Below are positions 33,601 to 40,890 of a stretch of 64,000 nt of DNA, piece after piece (the stretch's first letter is position 1; each line of letters starts with the position of its first letter). The position numbers and the translations under genes are program-made. Source of the DNA: Streptomyces sp. SAT1 (GTDB taxonomy: Bacteria; Actinomycetota; Actinomycetes; Streptomycetales; Streptomycetaceae); NCBI RefSeq assembly GCF_001654495.1, contig NZ_CP015849.1, positions 3,695,501-3,759,500 on the forward strand. The letters are read 5' to 3'. The notes under the pieces are model-generated. The model made no database searches. It had not been told where the DNA came from and worked only from the letters and a program-made list of their open reading frames with translations.

Positions 33601-35427
33601 CTAGAACGCGGCCTCGTCCAGCTCCATCAGGTCCAGGTCGACGTTCTGGGCCAGCTTGCGGGCCAGCGTGACGCCGGGCAGGACGTTCGCCGCGAAGAAC
33701 TTGGCCGCCGCGATCTTGCCGGTGTAGAAGGCGCGGTCCTTGGCGGAGGCGGTCTGGAGCTTCTCCGCCGCGATCGCCGCGCCCTTGAGCAGCAGATAGC
33801 CGACGACCACGTCACCGCAGGCCAGCAGCAGGCGGGTGGTGTTCAGGCCCACCTTGTAGATGTTCTTGACGTCCTGCTCGGTGGCGGCCAGGTCGGTCAG
33901 CAGCAGACCGACGACGGCCTCCAGCTCGACGGCGGCCTTGGCCAGGTGCTCGCGGGCCCCGGACAGCTCCTCGCCGCCGGTGGCCAGCGCCAGGAACTTC
34001 TTGATGTCCTCGGCGAGCGAGTTCAGCGCGGCGCCCTGGTTGCGGACGATCTTCCGGAAGAAGAAGTCCTGGCCCTGGATCGCGGTCGTGCCCTCGTAGA
34101 GGGTGTCGATCTTCGCGTCGCGGATGTACTGCTCGATCGGGTACTCCTGGAGGAAGCCCGAGCCGCCGAAGGTCTGGAGGGACTGGGCGAGCTGCTCGTA
34201 GCCCTTCTCGGAGCCGTAGCCCTTGACGATGGGCAGCAGCAGGTCGTTCAGCGCGTGCTCGGCCTTGGCGTCCTCGCCGTTCGCCTCCTTGACCGCGATG
34301 GTGTCCTGGACGGAGGCGGTGTACAGCACCAGGGCGCGCATGCCCTCCGCGTACGCCTTCTGCGTCATCAGCGAGCGGCGCACGTCGGGGTGGTGCGTGA
34401 TGGTGACCTTGGGCGCGGTCTTGTCCATGAAGTTCGCCAGGTCGGGACCCTGGACGCGCTCCTTGGCGTACTCCAGCGCGTTGAGGTAGCCGGTGGAGAG
34501 GGTGGAGATCGCCTTCGTGCCGACCATCATGCGGGCGAACTCGATGATGCGGAACATCTGGCGGATGCCGTCGTGCTTGTCGCCGATCAGCCAGCCCTTG
34601 GCGGGGTGGCGGTCGCCGAAGGTCATCTCGCAGGTGTTGGACGCCTTGAGGCCCATCTTGTGCTCGACGTTGGTGGCGTAGACGCCGTTGCGCTCGCCCA
34701 GCTCGCCGGTCTCGAAGTCGAACAGGTACTTCGGCACCAGGAAGAGGGACAGGCCCTTGGTGCCCGGACCGGCGCCCTCGGGGCGGGCGAGGACGTAGTG
34801 GAGGATGTTCTCCTCCATGTCGTGCTCACCGGAGGTGATGAAGCGCTTCACGCCCTCGATGTGCCAGGAGCCGTCCTCCTGCTGGACGGCCCTGGTGCGG
34901 CCGGCGCCCACGTCGGAGCCCGCGTCGGGCTCGGTGAGGACCATGGTGGAGCCCCAGGTCTTCTCGACCGCGATCCGGGCCCACTTCTTCTGCTCCTCGG
35001 TGCCCTCCTCGAAGAGGATGCGGGCGAACGCCGGGCCGGAGGAGTACATCCAGACGGCCGGGTTGGCGCCGAGGATCAGCTCCGCGTACGCCCAGATCAG
35101 GGACGGCGGGGCGGTGGTGCCGCCGATCTCCTCGGGCAGGCCGAGCCGCCAGTACTCCGAGTCCATGAAGGCCCGGTAGCTCTTCTTGAAGCTCGCCGGG
35201 ACCGGCGCGGTGCTGGTCTCGGGGTCGAACACCGGCGGGTTGCGGTCGGCGTCCGCGAAGGACTCCGCCAGATCGTTCTCGGCCAGGCGGGTCAGCTCCT
35301 CCAGGACGCTGCGCGCGGTCTCGGTGTCCATCTCCTCGAACGGCCCGGTGCCGTAGAGCTTGTCGCGCCCGAGCACTTCGAAGAGGTTGAACTCGATGTC
35401 ACGGAGATTCGACTTGTAGTGCCCCAT
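33601..35427 (-). CDS. Acyl-CoA dehydrogenase, large FadE5-like type
   Basis: A 608-residue FAD enzyme catalysing the first step of fatty-acid beta-oxidation. It is longer than classic ACADs (about 390) because of N- and C-terminal additions, as in mycobacterial FadE5; the start MGHYKSNLRDIEFNLFEVLG is nearly that family's signature. Core motifs: MVLTEPDAGSDVGAGRTRA near residue 170 (FAD/substrate) and IDTLYEGTTAIQGQD near 440 with the likely catalytic Glu. The ATG at 35427 is chosen over an in-frame start at 35568 because homology begins there and a GGGAG site precedes it. Promoter region holds two operator-like dyads. Confidence 0.9.
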   Translation of the reverse strand: MGHYKSNLRDIEFNLFEVLGRDKLYGTGPFEEMDTETARSVLEELTRLAENDLAESFADADRNPPVFDPETSTAPVPASFKKSYRAFMDSEYWRLGLPEEIGGTTAPPSLIWAYAELILGANPAVWMYSSGPAFARILFEEGTEEQKKWARIAVEKTWGSTMVLTEPDAGSDVGAGRTRAVQQEDGSWHIEGVKRFITSGEHDMEENILHYVLARPEGAGPGTKGLSLFLVPKYLFDFETGELGERNGVYATNVEHKMGLKASNTCEMTFGDRHPAKGWLIGDKHDGIRQMFRIIEFARMMVGTKAISTLSTGYLNALEYAKERVQGPDLANFMDKTAPKVTITHHPDVRRSLMTQKAYAEGMRALVLYTASVQDTIAVKEANGEDAKAEHALNDLLLPIVKGYGSEKGYEQLAQSLQTFGGSGFLQEYPIEQYIRDAKIDTLYEGTTAIQGQDFFFRKIVRNQGAALNSLAEDIKKFLALATGGEELSGAREHLAKAAVELEAVVGLLLTDLAATEQDVKNIYKVGLNTTRLLLACGDVVVGYLLLKGAAIAAEKLQTASAKDRAFYTGKIAAAKFFAANVLPGVTLARKLAQNVDLDLMELDEAAF

Positions 35428-35479
35428 GGCGACGGCTCCCGTTGAGGACTCGGCGAGGCACTGACTCCTCGCATTCACG

Positions 35480-35517
35480 TACCAACTAGTAACTCCGATG
35501 ATGCTACCCGTCGGTAA
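35480..35517. promoter_or_regulatory. Pair of operator-like dyads before the acyl-CoA dehydrogenase gene
   Basis: TACCAACTAGTA (35480-35491) and TACCCGTCGGTA (35505-35516) share TAC...GTA ends with 25 bp between starts, in the 139-bp gap between the divergent ACAD and SseB-like genes. They suit a TetR-type fatty-acid regulator, but none is adjacent. Confidence 0.45.
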
Positions 35518-35566
35518 TAAGAAGCAACCCCGAGCGGGCCATCTGTGACTCAGTAGTCTTTGGTCC

Positions 35567-36040
35567 ATGTACGGCTACGACCAGAGCGCGGGCGCGGGCG
35601 CACAGCAGGGTTACGTTCCGCCGCAGCAGCAGATGCCCGGGGGCGGATACGGGCAGCAGCCGCCGCTGTACCCGGAGCCGTCGCCGCCGTCGCTGGCCGA
35701 CGCGGTGCGCGCCTTCACCACCGGACAGCTGGCCGCCGAGGACTTCCAGCAGGTCTTCGCCACCTCCAAGGTGTACTGCCCGCGCGGCGACACCCCGGGC
35801 TTCCTGGCGCTGCACAACACGCAGCAGCCGGTGATCCCGATGTTCACCTCCCTCAAGGAGCTGCGCCGGTACGCGGGCAAGGAGTCGAAGTACTTCGTGA
35901 TCACCGGTGCCGAGGTCATCGACCTCCTGCCCACGGGGTACGGCTTCGTCCTCGACATGGAGGGCGAGCACCGGATGGTCTTCGACGCCAAGGCGGTCGA
36001 ACAGATGGTCGACTTCGCCATGCGCCGCATGTACGGCTGA
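35567..36040 (+). CDS. SseB-family N-terminal domain protein
   Basis: A 157-residue protein with a Gly/Gln/Pro-rich leader (residues 1-45, QQGYVPPQQQMPGGGYGQQP) followed by an SseB-like domain (VYCPRGDTPGFLALHNTQQP; VIPMFTSLKELRRYAGKESK). SseB domains occur in type VII/ESX-linked and enhanced-serine-sensitivity proteins; the exact role is unknown. TAGTCT at 35554-35559 lies seven bases before ATG 35567, with no ribosome site, consistent with a leaderless mRNA. Confidence 0.7.
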   Translation: MYGYDQSAGAGAQQGYVPPQQQMPGGGYGQQPPLYPEPSPPSLADAVRAFTTGQLAAEDFQQVFATSKVYCPRGDTPGFLALHNTQQPVIPMFTSLKELRRYAGKESKYFVITGAEVIDLLPTGYGFVLDMEGEHRMVFDAKAVEQMVDFAMRRMYG

Positions 36041-36060
36041 GCACGCTTCTTCCGGTACAC

Positions 36061-36093
36061 GGCCCGGGAGTGCGCCAGGGGCGCCCCCGGGCC
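36061..36093. terminator. Possible weak hairpin terminator after the SseB-like gene
   Basis: Eight-base arms GGCCCGGG (36061-36068) and CCCGGGCC (36086-36093) enclose a 17-base loop that contains a small GGCGCC dyad. Confidence 0.4.
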
Positions 36094-36196
36094 TCGTCGT
36101 GTCCGCTCCCGCGCCCCCGTCGCTCCATCGCCCCGGCCTCCTCGGACCCCTCCGCGGGGAATGCCTCCCGGCCCGTCTCCGTTGTGGCTGGCAGAA

Positions 36197-36212
36197 AGTT
36201 GAATGCTCAACT
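36197..36212. promoter_or_regulatory. Operator-like palindrome upstream of pirin
   Basis: AGTTGAATGCTCAACT has perfect 6-base arms and a 4-base centre, 28 bases before the pirin start and just upstream of its AAGGAGGT ribosome site. Its form suits a MarR-type repressor; no MarR gene is in the window. Confidence 0.55.
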
Positions 36213-36239
36213 AGAGTGAGCGCACAAGGAGGTACCGAC

Positions 36240-37217
36240 ATGCCTGCAGTGACCGTCGAGAACCCGCTGACGCTGCCCCGCGTGACCGCTCCCGCCGACG
36301 CCGTGGCACGGCCCGTGCTCGCCGTCACGACCGCGCCCAGCGGTTTCGAGGGCGAGGGCTTCCCGGTGCGCCGGGCGTTCGCCGGGATCAACTACCGCCA
36401 TCTCGACCCGTTCATCATGATGGACCAGATGGGCGAGGTGGAGTACGCGCCCGGTGAGCCCAAGGGCACCCCCTGGCACCCGCACCGCGGCTTCGAGACC
36501 GTCACCTACATCATCGACGGGACCTTCGACCACCAGGACTCCCACGGCGGTGGCGGCACCATCACCAACGGCGACACCCAGTGGATGACCGCGGGCAGCG
36601 GCCTGCTGCACATCGAGGCGCCCCCGGAGTCCCTCGTCCTGTCCGGCGGCCTCTTCCACGGCCTCCAGCTGTGGGTGAACCTGCCCGCCGAGGACAAGAT
36701 GATGGCCCCGCGCTACCAGGACATCCGCGGCGGCCAGGTCCAGCTGCTCACCTCTCCCGACGGCGGCGCGCTGCTGCGGGTCATCGCCGGTGAGCTGGAC
36801 GGGCACGCGGGGCCCGGCATCACCCACACCCCGATCACCATGATCCACGCGACGCTCGCCCCGGGCGCCGAGGTCACGCTCCCCTGGCGCGAGGACTTCA
36901 ACGGCCTCGCCTACGTCCTCGCGGGCCAGGGCTTCGCCGGCACCGACCGGCGCCCGGTCCGCACCGGGCAGACGGCGGTCTTCGGCGCGGGCTCCTCGCT
37001 GACCGTCCGCGCGGACGAGCAGCAGGACTCCCGCACCCCGGACCTGGAGGTCGTCCTGCTGGGCGGCCGGCCGATCCGGGAGCCCATGGTCCACTACGGC
37101 CCGTTCGTCATGAACACCCAGGACGAGCTGAAGCAGGCCTTCGAGGACTTCCAGAAGGGCCGCCTCGGCACGGTCCCGGCCGTGCACGGCATGACCGCGG
37201 ACGGTCCGCAGGACTGA
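36240..37217 (+). CDS. Pirin family protein
   Basis: A 325-residue bicupin of the pirin family (metal-binding; some members are quercetin 2,3-dioxygenases or redox-sensitive regulators). The N-terminal cupin carries PWHPHRGFETVTYIIDGTFD near residue 78, followed by DTQWMTAGSGLLHIEAPPES, giving the His/His/His/Glu metal site. The ATG at 36240 has a perfect AAGGAGGT. The stop codon falls inside the first unit of a 22-bp tandem repeat, so the last few residues (DGPQD) derive from repeat sequence. Confidence 0.92.
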   Translation: MPAVTVENPLTLPRVTAPADAVARPVLAVTTAPSGFEGEGFPVRRAFAGINYRHLDPFIMMDQMGEVEYAPGEPKGTPWHPHRGFETVTYIIDGTFDHQDSHGGGGTITNGDTQWMTAGSGLLHIEAPPESLVLSGGLFHGLQLWVNLPAEDKMMAPRYQDIRGGQVQLLTSPDGGALLRVIAGELDGHAGPGITHTPITMIHATLAPGAEVTLPWREDFNGLAYVLAGQGFAGTDRRPVRTGQTAVFGAGSSLTVRADEQQDSRTPDLEVVLLGGRPIREPMVHYGPFVMNTQDELKQAFEDFQKGRLGTVPAVHGMTADGPQD

Positions 37218-37342
37218 CGCGGGCGGTCCGCGGGACTGACGCGGGCGGTCCGCGGGACTGACGCGGGCGGTCCGCGGGACTGACGCGGGCGGTCCGCGGG
37301 ACTGACGCGGGCGGTCCGCGGGACTGACGCGGGCGGTCCGCG
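37211..37342. repeat. Six perfect copies of a 22-bp tandem repeat
   Basis: Six identical 22-bp units begin at 37211, 37233, 37255, 37277, 37299 and 37321; each contains GACTGACGCGGGCGGTCCGC. The pirin stop codon lies in unit 1, and 37198-37210 resembles a degenerate seventh unit. Every unit carries TGA in the pirin frame or nearby, and GCGGTCCGC makes each unit able to form small dyads. Confidence 0.9.
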
Positions 37343-37459
37343 GTACGGGTGGGGTGTCCCCGGGGCGCGCTGCGCGCCCCGCGTACGCCCCGCCGCACCG
37401 GTCACCCGGGCGGGCCGTCCGTGCAGGACAGCGCGCCCGGCGCGTGGTCCGCTGGTGGG

Positions 37460-38485
37460 GTGCGACTGCTGCCCGAACCCGTGAGGCGCCTTGCCGCCTG
37501 GTGCGCCGTCGCGCTGCTCGTCTCCGGCGTGGTGTGGGTCGTGGTGCGGCTGTGCGTGACCTTCCGTACGACGGTCACGCCGGTACTCCTCGCGCTGCTC
37601 GGGACCGCGCTGCTGCGGCCCTTGTTCCGGCGGCTGGTGCGGGCCGGGCTGAACCGCTCGCTCGCGGCCGGGATCACCTGCGCCGCCGTGCTGGTGGTCG
37701 TCGGCGGCGTCGGCTACATCGTGGCCCTCGCCCTGATCGACAGCGGACCGCAGATCGCCTCCTCGCTGGAGAACGCGGCCCGGTCGCTCGCCGACCACTT
37801 CGGGGCGGCCGGCACCTCCCTCAAGGACCTCGCCGCACACGGCCGCGACCTGTTGTCGAAGTTCGGCGGGACGGCCGTCTCCAACGTCATCAGCGGGGTC
37901 AGCATGATCGCCGAGTACCTGGCGATGGCGGTGCTGGCGCTGCTGCTCGTCTTCTTCTTCCTGCGCGACTCGGGCCGGGCGCTGCGCGCGCTGCGCTCGC
38001 TGTCCCCCGGGCAGAGCGCCGACACGGCGGAGGCCATGGCGCGCCGCGCCTTCGCCGCCGTCGAGGGCTTCATGCGCGGGACCACCCTGATCGCGTTCAT
38101 CGACGCCGTGTGCATCACCCTCGGCCTGGTCCTGCTGGACGTGCCGGGCGCGCTGGGGCTGGGCGCGCTGGTCTTCGTGGGCGCGTACATCCCCTATCTG
38201 GGGGCCTTCATCTCCGGGGCGGTGTCCGTGCTGGTGGCGCTCGCCGACCGGGGGTTCGTCGTCGCGCTCTGGGCGCTCGGCGTGGTGCTCGCCGTACAGG
38301 TCCTGGAGGGGCATGTGCTCCAGCCGGTGATCCAGAGCCGGACCGTGCAGCTGCATCCGGCGGCCGTGCTGCTGGCGATCACCGCGGGGGCGGCGGTCGC
38401 CGGGATCGTCGGCATGCTGCTGGCGGTGCCGCTGACGGCGGCGGCCTCCGGGATCGTCCACGAACTGCGGCAGCGGTACGCGTAG
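37460..38485 (+). CDS. AI-2E family transporter (PerM/YdiK-like membrane protein)
   Basis: A 341-residue membrane protein with about seven to eight TM helices in the AI-2E layout: an N-terminal TM pair (near residues 12-50), an extramembrane region (about 85-145), then a helix bundle with the family-typical LGALVFVGAYIPYLGAFISG near 230 and a C-terminal LEGHVLQPVIQSRTVQLHPA near 285. Family members are efflux or exchange proteins; the cargo is unknown. The start is uncertain: GTG 37460 gives a sensible N-terminus (MRLLPEPVRRLAAWCAVAL), GTG 37421 is possible. It converges with the phosphatase gene. Confidence 0.8.
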   Translation: MRLLPEPVRRLAAWCAVALLVSGVVWVVVRLCVTFRTTVTPVLLALLGTALLRPLFRRLVRAGLNRSLAAGITCAAVLVVVGGVGYIVALALIDSGPQIASSLENAARSLADHFGAAGTSLKDLAAHGRDLLSKFGGTAVSNVISGVSMIAEYLAMAVLALLLVFFFLRDSGRALRALRSLSPGQSADTAEAMARRAFAAVEGFMRGTTLIAFIDAVCITLGLVLLDVPGALGLGALVFVGAYIPYLGAFISGAVSVLVALADRGFVVALWALGVVLAVQVLEGHVLQPVIQSRTVQLHPAAVLLAITAGAAVAGIVGMLLAVPLTAAASGIVHELRQRYA

Positions 38486-38516
38486 CCGCCCCCTGCCCGG
38501 TCGTCCGCCGGGCTGC

Positions 38517-40697
38517 TCAGGGCTTGTCGCGCGGCGGCTCGTACAGCTCGTACCAGATGCTCTTGCCCTCGCCGCGCGGCTCGACCCCCCAGGCGTCCGC
38601 CAGCAGCTCGGTCAGCACCAGGCCGCGCCCCGAGGAGGCCAGCTCGCCCGGCCGGCGCTTGTGCGGCAGGTCGTCGCCCGCGTCGCTGACCTCCACCCGC
38701 ATCCGCCGCTCGCCGCGCTCCCCGCTCACCTCGGCCAGCACCAGAGCGTCGGTGTCGGTGTGCACGAGCACGTTGGTCAGCATCTCGGACAGCAGCAGCA
38801 CCGCCGAGTCCACCTGGTCGGCGGACGACCAGTCGTGCAGCAGCTCCCGCAGCTGCTGCCGGGCCACCGCGACCCGCTCCGGCTCGGCCTGCGCGACGGT
38901 CAGCAGGGTGCGCCGGACCTCCGGGCGGACGGCGGCCGCGTCCCGGCCGTCCGGGTGCCGGCTCAGCAGCAGTACGGCGATGTCGTCCTCGCGGCGGTCG
39001 GCGAGCGGACCCGTGGTGTGGTGCGAGGAGGGTCCGTGCACCGCCTGCACGAGCGCGTCGGCCAGTTCCTCGGCGTCGCCCTCGTGCTGTTCCAGGATGG
39101 TGCGGATCCGCTGCCAGCCGGTGTCCAGGTCATGGCCGCCGGTCTCGATCAGACCGTCCGTGCAGATCATCATGGTCTCGCCGGGCTCCAGCACGAACCG
39201 GGTGGTGGGGTAGTCGGCGTCCGGGTCGACACCCAGGGGCAGCCCGCCGGCCGTCGGCCGCTGCAGGACGGTGCCGTCCGCCATGCGGATCACCGGGTCC
39301 GGGTGCCCGGCGCGGGCGACCTCCAGGACCCCGGTGCGCGGGTCGACCTCGGCGTACAGGCAGGTCGCGAAGCGCAGGTCGTTGATGGCGATGTCGGCGT
39401 CGTCGGCACTGCCGGCGCTGTCGGCGCTTTCATCGATGATGCCGTGCAGGAAGCGCGAGGCGCGCGTGAGCACCGCGTCCGGGCGGTGGCCCTCGGAGGC
39501 GTAGGCGCGCAGGGCGATGCGCAGCTGCCCCATCAGACCGGCGGCGCGCACGTCATGGCCCTGGACATCGCCGATGACCAGGGCGAACCTGCCCGCGCCG
39601 TCCTTCGCGCGGTTCCGGGCGGGCCCGCCGGGCAGCGGGATCACGTCGTACCAGTCGCCGCCGACCTGGAGGCCGCCGCCGGTGGGGACGTAGCGGGCCG
39701 CCACCTCCATGCCGGGGACGGCGGGGCCCGTCGTGGGCATCATCGAGCGCTGGAGGCCCTCGCTCAGCTCCCGCTCGGTCTCGGCGGTCCCGGCCCGCGA
39801 GAGCGCCTGGGCGAGCATGCGGGCGACCGTGGTCAGCACCGAGCGCTCGTCGGGGGTGAAGGCGACCGGATAGGTGAAGGCGGCCATCCAGGCGCCCATG
39901 GTGTGGCCCGAGGCGGTCAGCGGCAGGAACGCCCAGGAGCGGCGGCCGAAGCGCTGGGCCAGCTTCCAGGTGAGCGGATAGCGGGCCCGGTACTCCTCGG
40001 GGGAGGACAGATAGACGGCCCGGCCGGTGCGGATCACCTCGGCGGCCGGATAGTCCGTGTCCAGGGTCATGTGCACGAAGGGGACCTCGTCGCCCTGCTG
40101 CTGCCCGTGGTGGCCGATGATCGTCAGATGGTCGGCCTCGACGCCGAAGACGGCCAGCCCGTCGGGGGAGAAGCCGGGCATCGCCAGCCCCGCCGCGACC
40201 CGCAGCACCTCGGCGGTGGAGCGCGCCTCGGCCAGCGCGCGGCCGGCGTCCAGCAGGAACGCCTCCCGGGAGCGCCGCCAGTCCCCGGTGACCGCGCTGC
40301 GCCCCGCGGGGGAACCGGGGGTCGGCTCGGTGACCTCCTGGAGGGTGCCGATCAGCTCGTACGCCTTCTTGCGGGAGTCGTAGGCGGGGCGGGAGCGGCT
40401 GCGGACCACCCGGATGATCCGGCCCCGCTCGTCCATGATCCGGACGCGCACCTCGGCGAGGGTGCCCTCGGCGGCGGCGAGCTGCACCACACCGGTGATC
40501 TCGTTCCAGTCGACGGGGTGCAGGCGGGCGCGCACCTGGGCCTCGGTGAGGGTGACGTCCTCGGCGGGCAGCCCGAGCAGCCGTGCCGCCTCGGCGTCGA
40601 CCGCGACCAGCCCGGTGGAGGTGTCCCAGTGCCACGTCCCGGTGGCGAGGGCGGCCAGGACGTCCCCCACGGCGGGCAGGGGCTCACCAGTGCGCAT
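38517..40697 (-). CDS. PAS-GAF-SpoIIE phosphatase with C-terminal HATPase domain
   Basis: A 726-residue multidomain regulator of the Streptomyces OsaC/RsbU-like group. A PAS domain (about residues 10-115), a GAF domain (about 135-300), a PP2C/SpoIIE phosphatase (about 325-540: GGDWYDVIPLPGG, VIGDVQGHDVRAAGL, MMICTDGLIETGG supply the metal-binding Asp residues) and an RsbW-like HATPase domain (about 585-720: SEMLTNVLVHT and SSGRGLVLTELLADAW). It probably reverses anti-sigma-antagonist phosphorylation in response to a small ligand. The ATG at 40697 gives MRTGEPLPAVGD; the longer in-frame start at 41006 runs into aspS on the other strand. Confidence 0.9.
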   Translation of the reverse strand: MRTGEPLPAVGDVLAALATGTWHWDTSTGLVAVDAEAARLLGLPAEDVTLTEAQVRARLHPVDWNEITGVVQLAAAEGTLAEVRVRIMDERGRIIRVVRSRSRPAYDSRKKAYELIGTLQEVTEPTPGSPAGRSAVTGDWRRSREAFLLDAGRALAEARSTAEVLRVAAGLAMPGFSPDGLAVFGVEADHLTIIGHHGQQQGDEVPFVHMTLDTDYPAAEVIRTGRAVYLSSPEEYRARYPLTWKLAQRFGRRSWAFLPLTASGHTMGAWMAAFTYPVAFTPDERSVLTTVARMLAQALSRAGTAETERELSEGLQRSMMPTTGPAVPGMEVAARYVPTGGGLQVGGDWYDVIPLPGGPARNRAKDGAGRFALVIGDVQGHDVRAAGLMGQLRIALRAYASEGHRPDAVLTRASRFLHGIIDESADSAGSADDADIAINDLRFATCLYAEVDPRTGVLEVARAGHPDPVIRMADGTVLQRPTAGGLPLGVDPDADYPTTRFVLEPGETMMICTDGLIETGGHDLDTGWQRIRTILEQHEGDAEELADALVQAVHGPSSHHTTGPLADRREDDIAVLLLSRHPDGRDAAAVRPEVRRTLLTVAQAEPERVAVARQQLRELLHDWSSADQVDSAVLLLSEMLTNVLVHTDTDALVLAEVSGERGERRMRVEVSDAGDDLPHKRRPGELASSGRGLVLTELLADAWGVEPRGEGKSIWYELYEPPRDKP

Positions 40698-40890
40698 TGC
40701 CCCACTGTAAGAAGAGCCTCTCGCACACTGCCACCGAAGACGTACGGACGTACGGGCGCCCGTAGGGGCACGGACGGGGCCGGACCGCCCTGATATGGGG
40801 GGAGCCGATCTCCGCTCGGCCGGTAGGCTGGGTGGGTCCGGGCCGTGCCCGCCCGGTGATCCCCGATCCGCGAAGACTGGATGAACGACG

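Noticed and set aside
37211..37342. CRISPR-like array
   Set aside because: Units are contiguous 22-bp tandem copies with no spacers, and no cas genes are present.
37094..38461. Minus-strand 455-residue frame over the AI-2E gene and the 22-bp repeats
   Set aside because: Composition is that of an antisense shadow (Gln/His/Arg/Asp-rich) with a repeat-derived SPADRPRQSRGP stretch; no domain or ribosome site.
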